A stretch of DNA of 64,000 nucleotides from UBA2040 sp041751955. GTDB lineage: Bacteria; Bacteroidota; Bacteroidia; Flavobacteriales_D; Crocinitomicaceae. Shown piece after piece: positions 63,917 to 64,000 of the stretch (within the stretch, counting starts at the first letter, position 1; each line of letters starts with the position of its first letter). The notes below the pieces were generated by a model that had not been told where the DNA came from, ran no database searches, and was given only the letters and a program-made list of their open reading frames with translations. The stretch is taken from NCBI GenBank assembly GCA_041751955.1, contig JBGSIB010000056.1, positions 62,001 through 126,000 of the forward strand. The letters are read 5' to 3'. A program made the position numbers and the translations under genes.

Positions 63917-64000
63917 TTATAGTGATTTTCCTTTTTTACGTTTGTTACGATCTTCATCGTTATTAGGATCAGTAATTCCAGAAATAATATCACGAGTACC
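63917..64000 (-). CDS. C-terminal end of an unidentified gene
   Basis: The frame is open from the window edge to a TAA at 63917-63919, giving 27 residues beginning GTRDIISGITDPNNDED and ending in a Lys-rich tail. The tail is hydrophilic and basic. A terminator follows, which supports it as a real gene end. The family cannot be told from this piece. Confidence 0.6.
   Translation of the reverse strand, partial: GTRDIISGITDPNNDEDRNKRKKGKSL

Noticed and set aside
1..64000. Prophage, insertion sequence, toxin-antitoxin pair or other mobile element
   Set aside because: No transposase, integrase, phage structural gene or attachment repeat was seen; the Fic protein has a built-in inhibitor motif rather than an adjacent antitoxin.

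Overview
The window is a stretch of AT-rich bacterial chromosome from the phylum Bacteroidota, almost certainly the order Flavobacteriales. The evidence is threefold. Five secreted proteins carry type IX secretion (T9SS) C-terminal domains, two of type A and three of the gliding-motility-associated type B. Candidate promoters have the Bacteroidota form (TTTG, about 19 nt, TAnnTTTG). Several gene families are typical of the group: a 633-residue PurF, tandem OmpH/Skp genes after bamA, separate atpD-atpC, and a kynurenine-pathway dioxygenase. The lineage may be near Crocinitomicaceae, but that is an inference from gene style. No rRNA, tRNA, insertion sequence, phage or CRISPR array was seen, and no stretch above 300 bases lacks a gene.

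Layout. 1-838: end of prs and rplY. 920-8919 (minus): a T9SS-exported CotH-like protein, a thioesterase, a REP-like palindrome, msrA, a TPR protein, a lipoprotein, serS, then rpmA and rplU. 9130-12434 (minus): membrane protein, DUF349 protein and PfkB kinase in a tight operon. 12617-17357 (plus): two SGNH hydrolases and an MBOAT acyltransferase, a probable surface-polymer O-acylation cassette. 17568-24342 (minus): LytTR regulator, propeller sensor kinase, paaZ and dusB. 24511-27969: a PNGase F-like secreted enzyme with an inserted LamG domain. 28075-31869 (minus): HTH-Fic protein and an AsmA-like protein. 32023-38429: a small YD-repeat protein, then the minus operon purF, histidine kinase, gpmI, MFS. 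38627-47010: large T9SS type B adhesin-like proteins flanking a broken or recoded lipoprotein and a divergent kynurenine dioxygenase/SDR pair. 47158-53505: M23 peptidase, ABC exporter, rbfA, a LolE-like permease and atpDC. 53661-62185: uppS-bamA-ompH-ompH, murI, another type B cargo protein and thiL. 62187-64000 (minus): a helical-repeat protein and the tail of an unidentified gene.

The functional theme is the cell envelope: outer-membrane assembly (BamA, OmpH, LolE-like, AsmA-like), peptidoglycan (MurI, UppS, M23), surface O-acylation and T9SS cargo, mixed with housekeeping genes (SerS, ribosomal proteins, PurF, GpmI, AtpDC, ThiL).

The two most unusual observations are these. First, a 152-codon lipoprotein frame (42562-43020) has a single in-frame TGA exactly where its family has a conserved Cys. 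Second, the LolE-like permease coding frame extends upstream of any ATG, GTG or TTG, up to the rbfA stop in the same frame, which implies an ATC-type start, readthrough or a sequence error. Other points of interest are an extended promoter motif TAnnTTTGC with possible leaderless starts, an SDR enzyme lacking its catalytic Tyr and Lys, operator-like repeats before the Fic gene, and four convergent gene pairs with overlapping or nearly touching stops.
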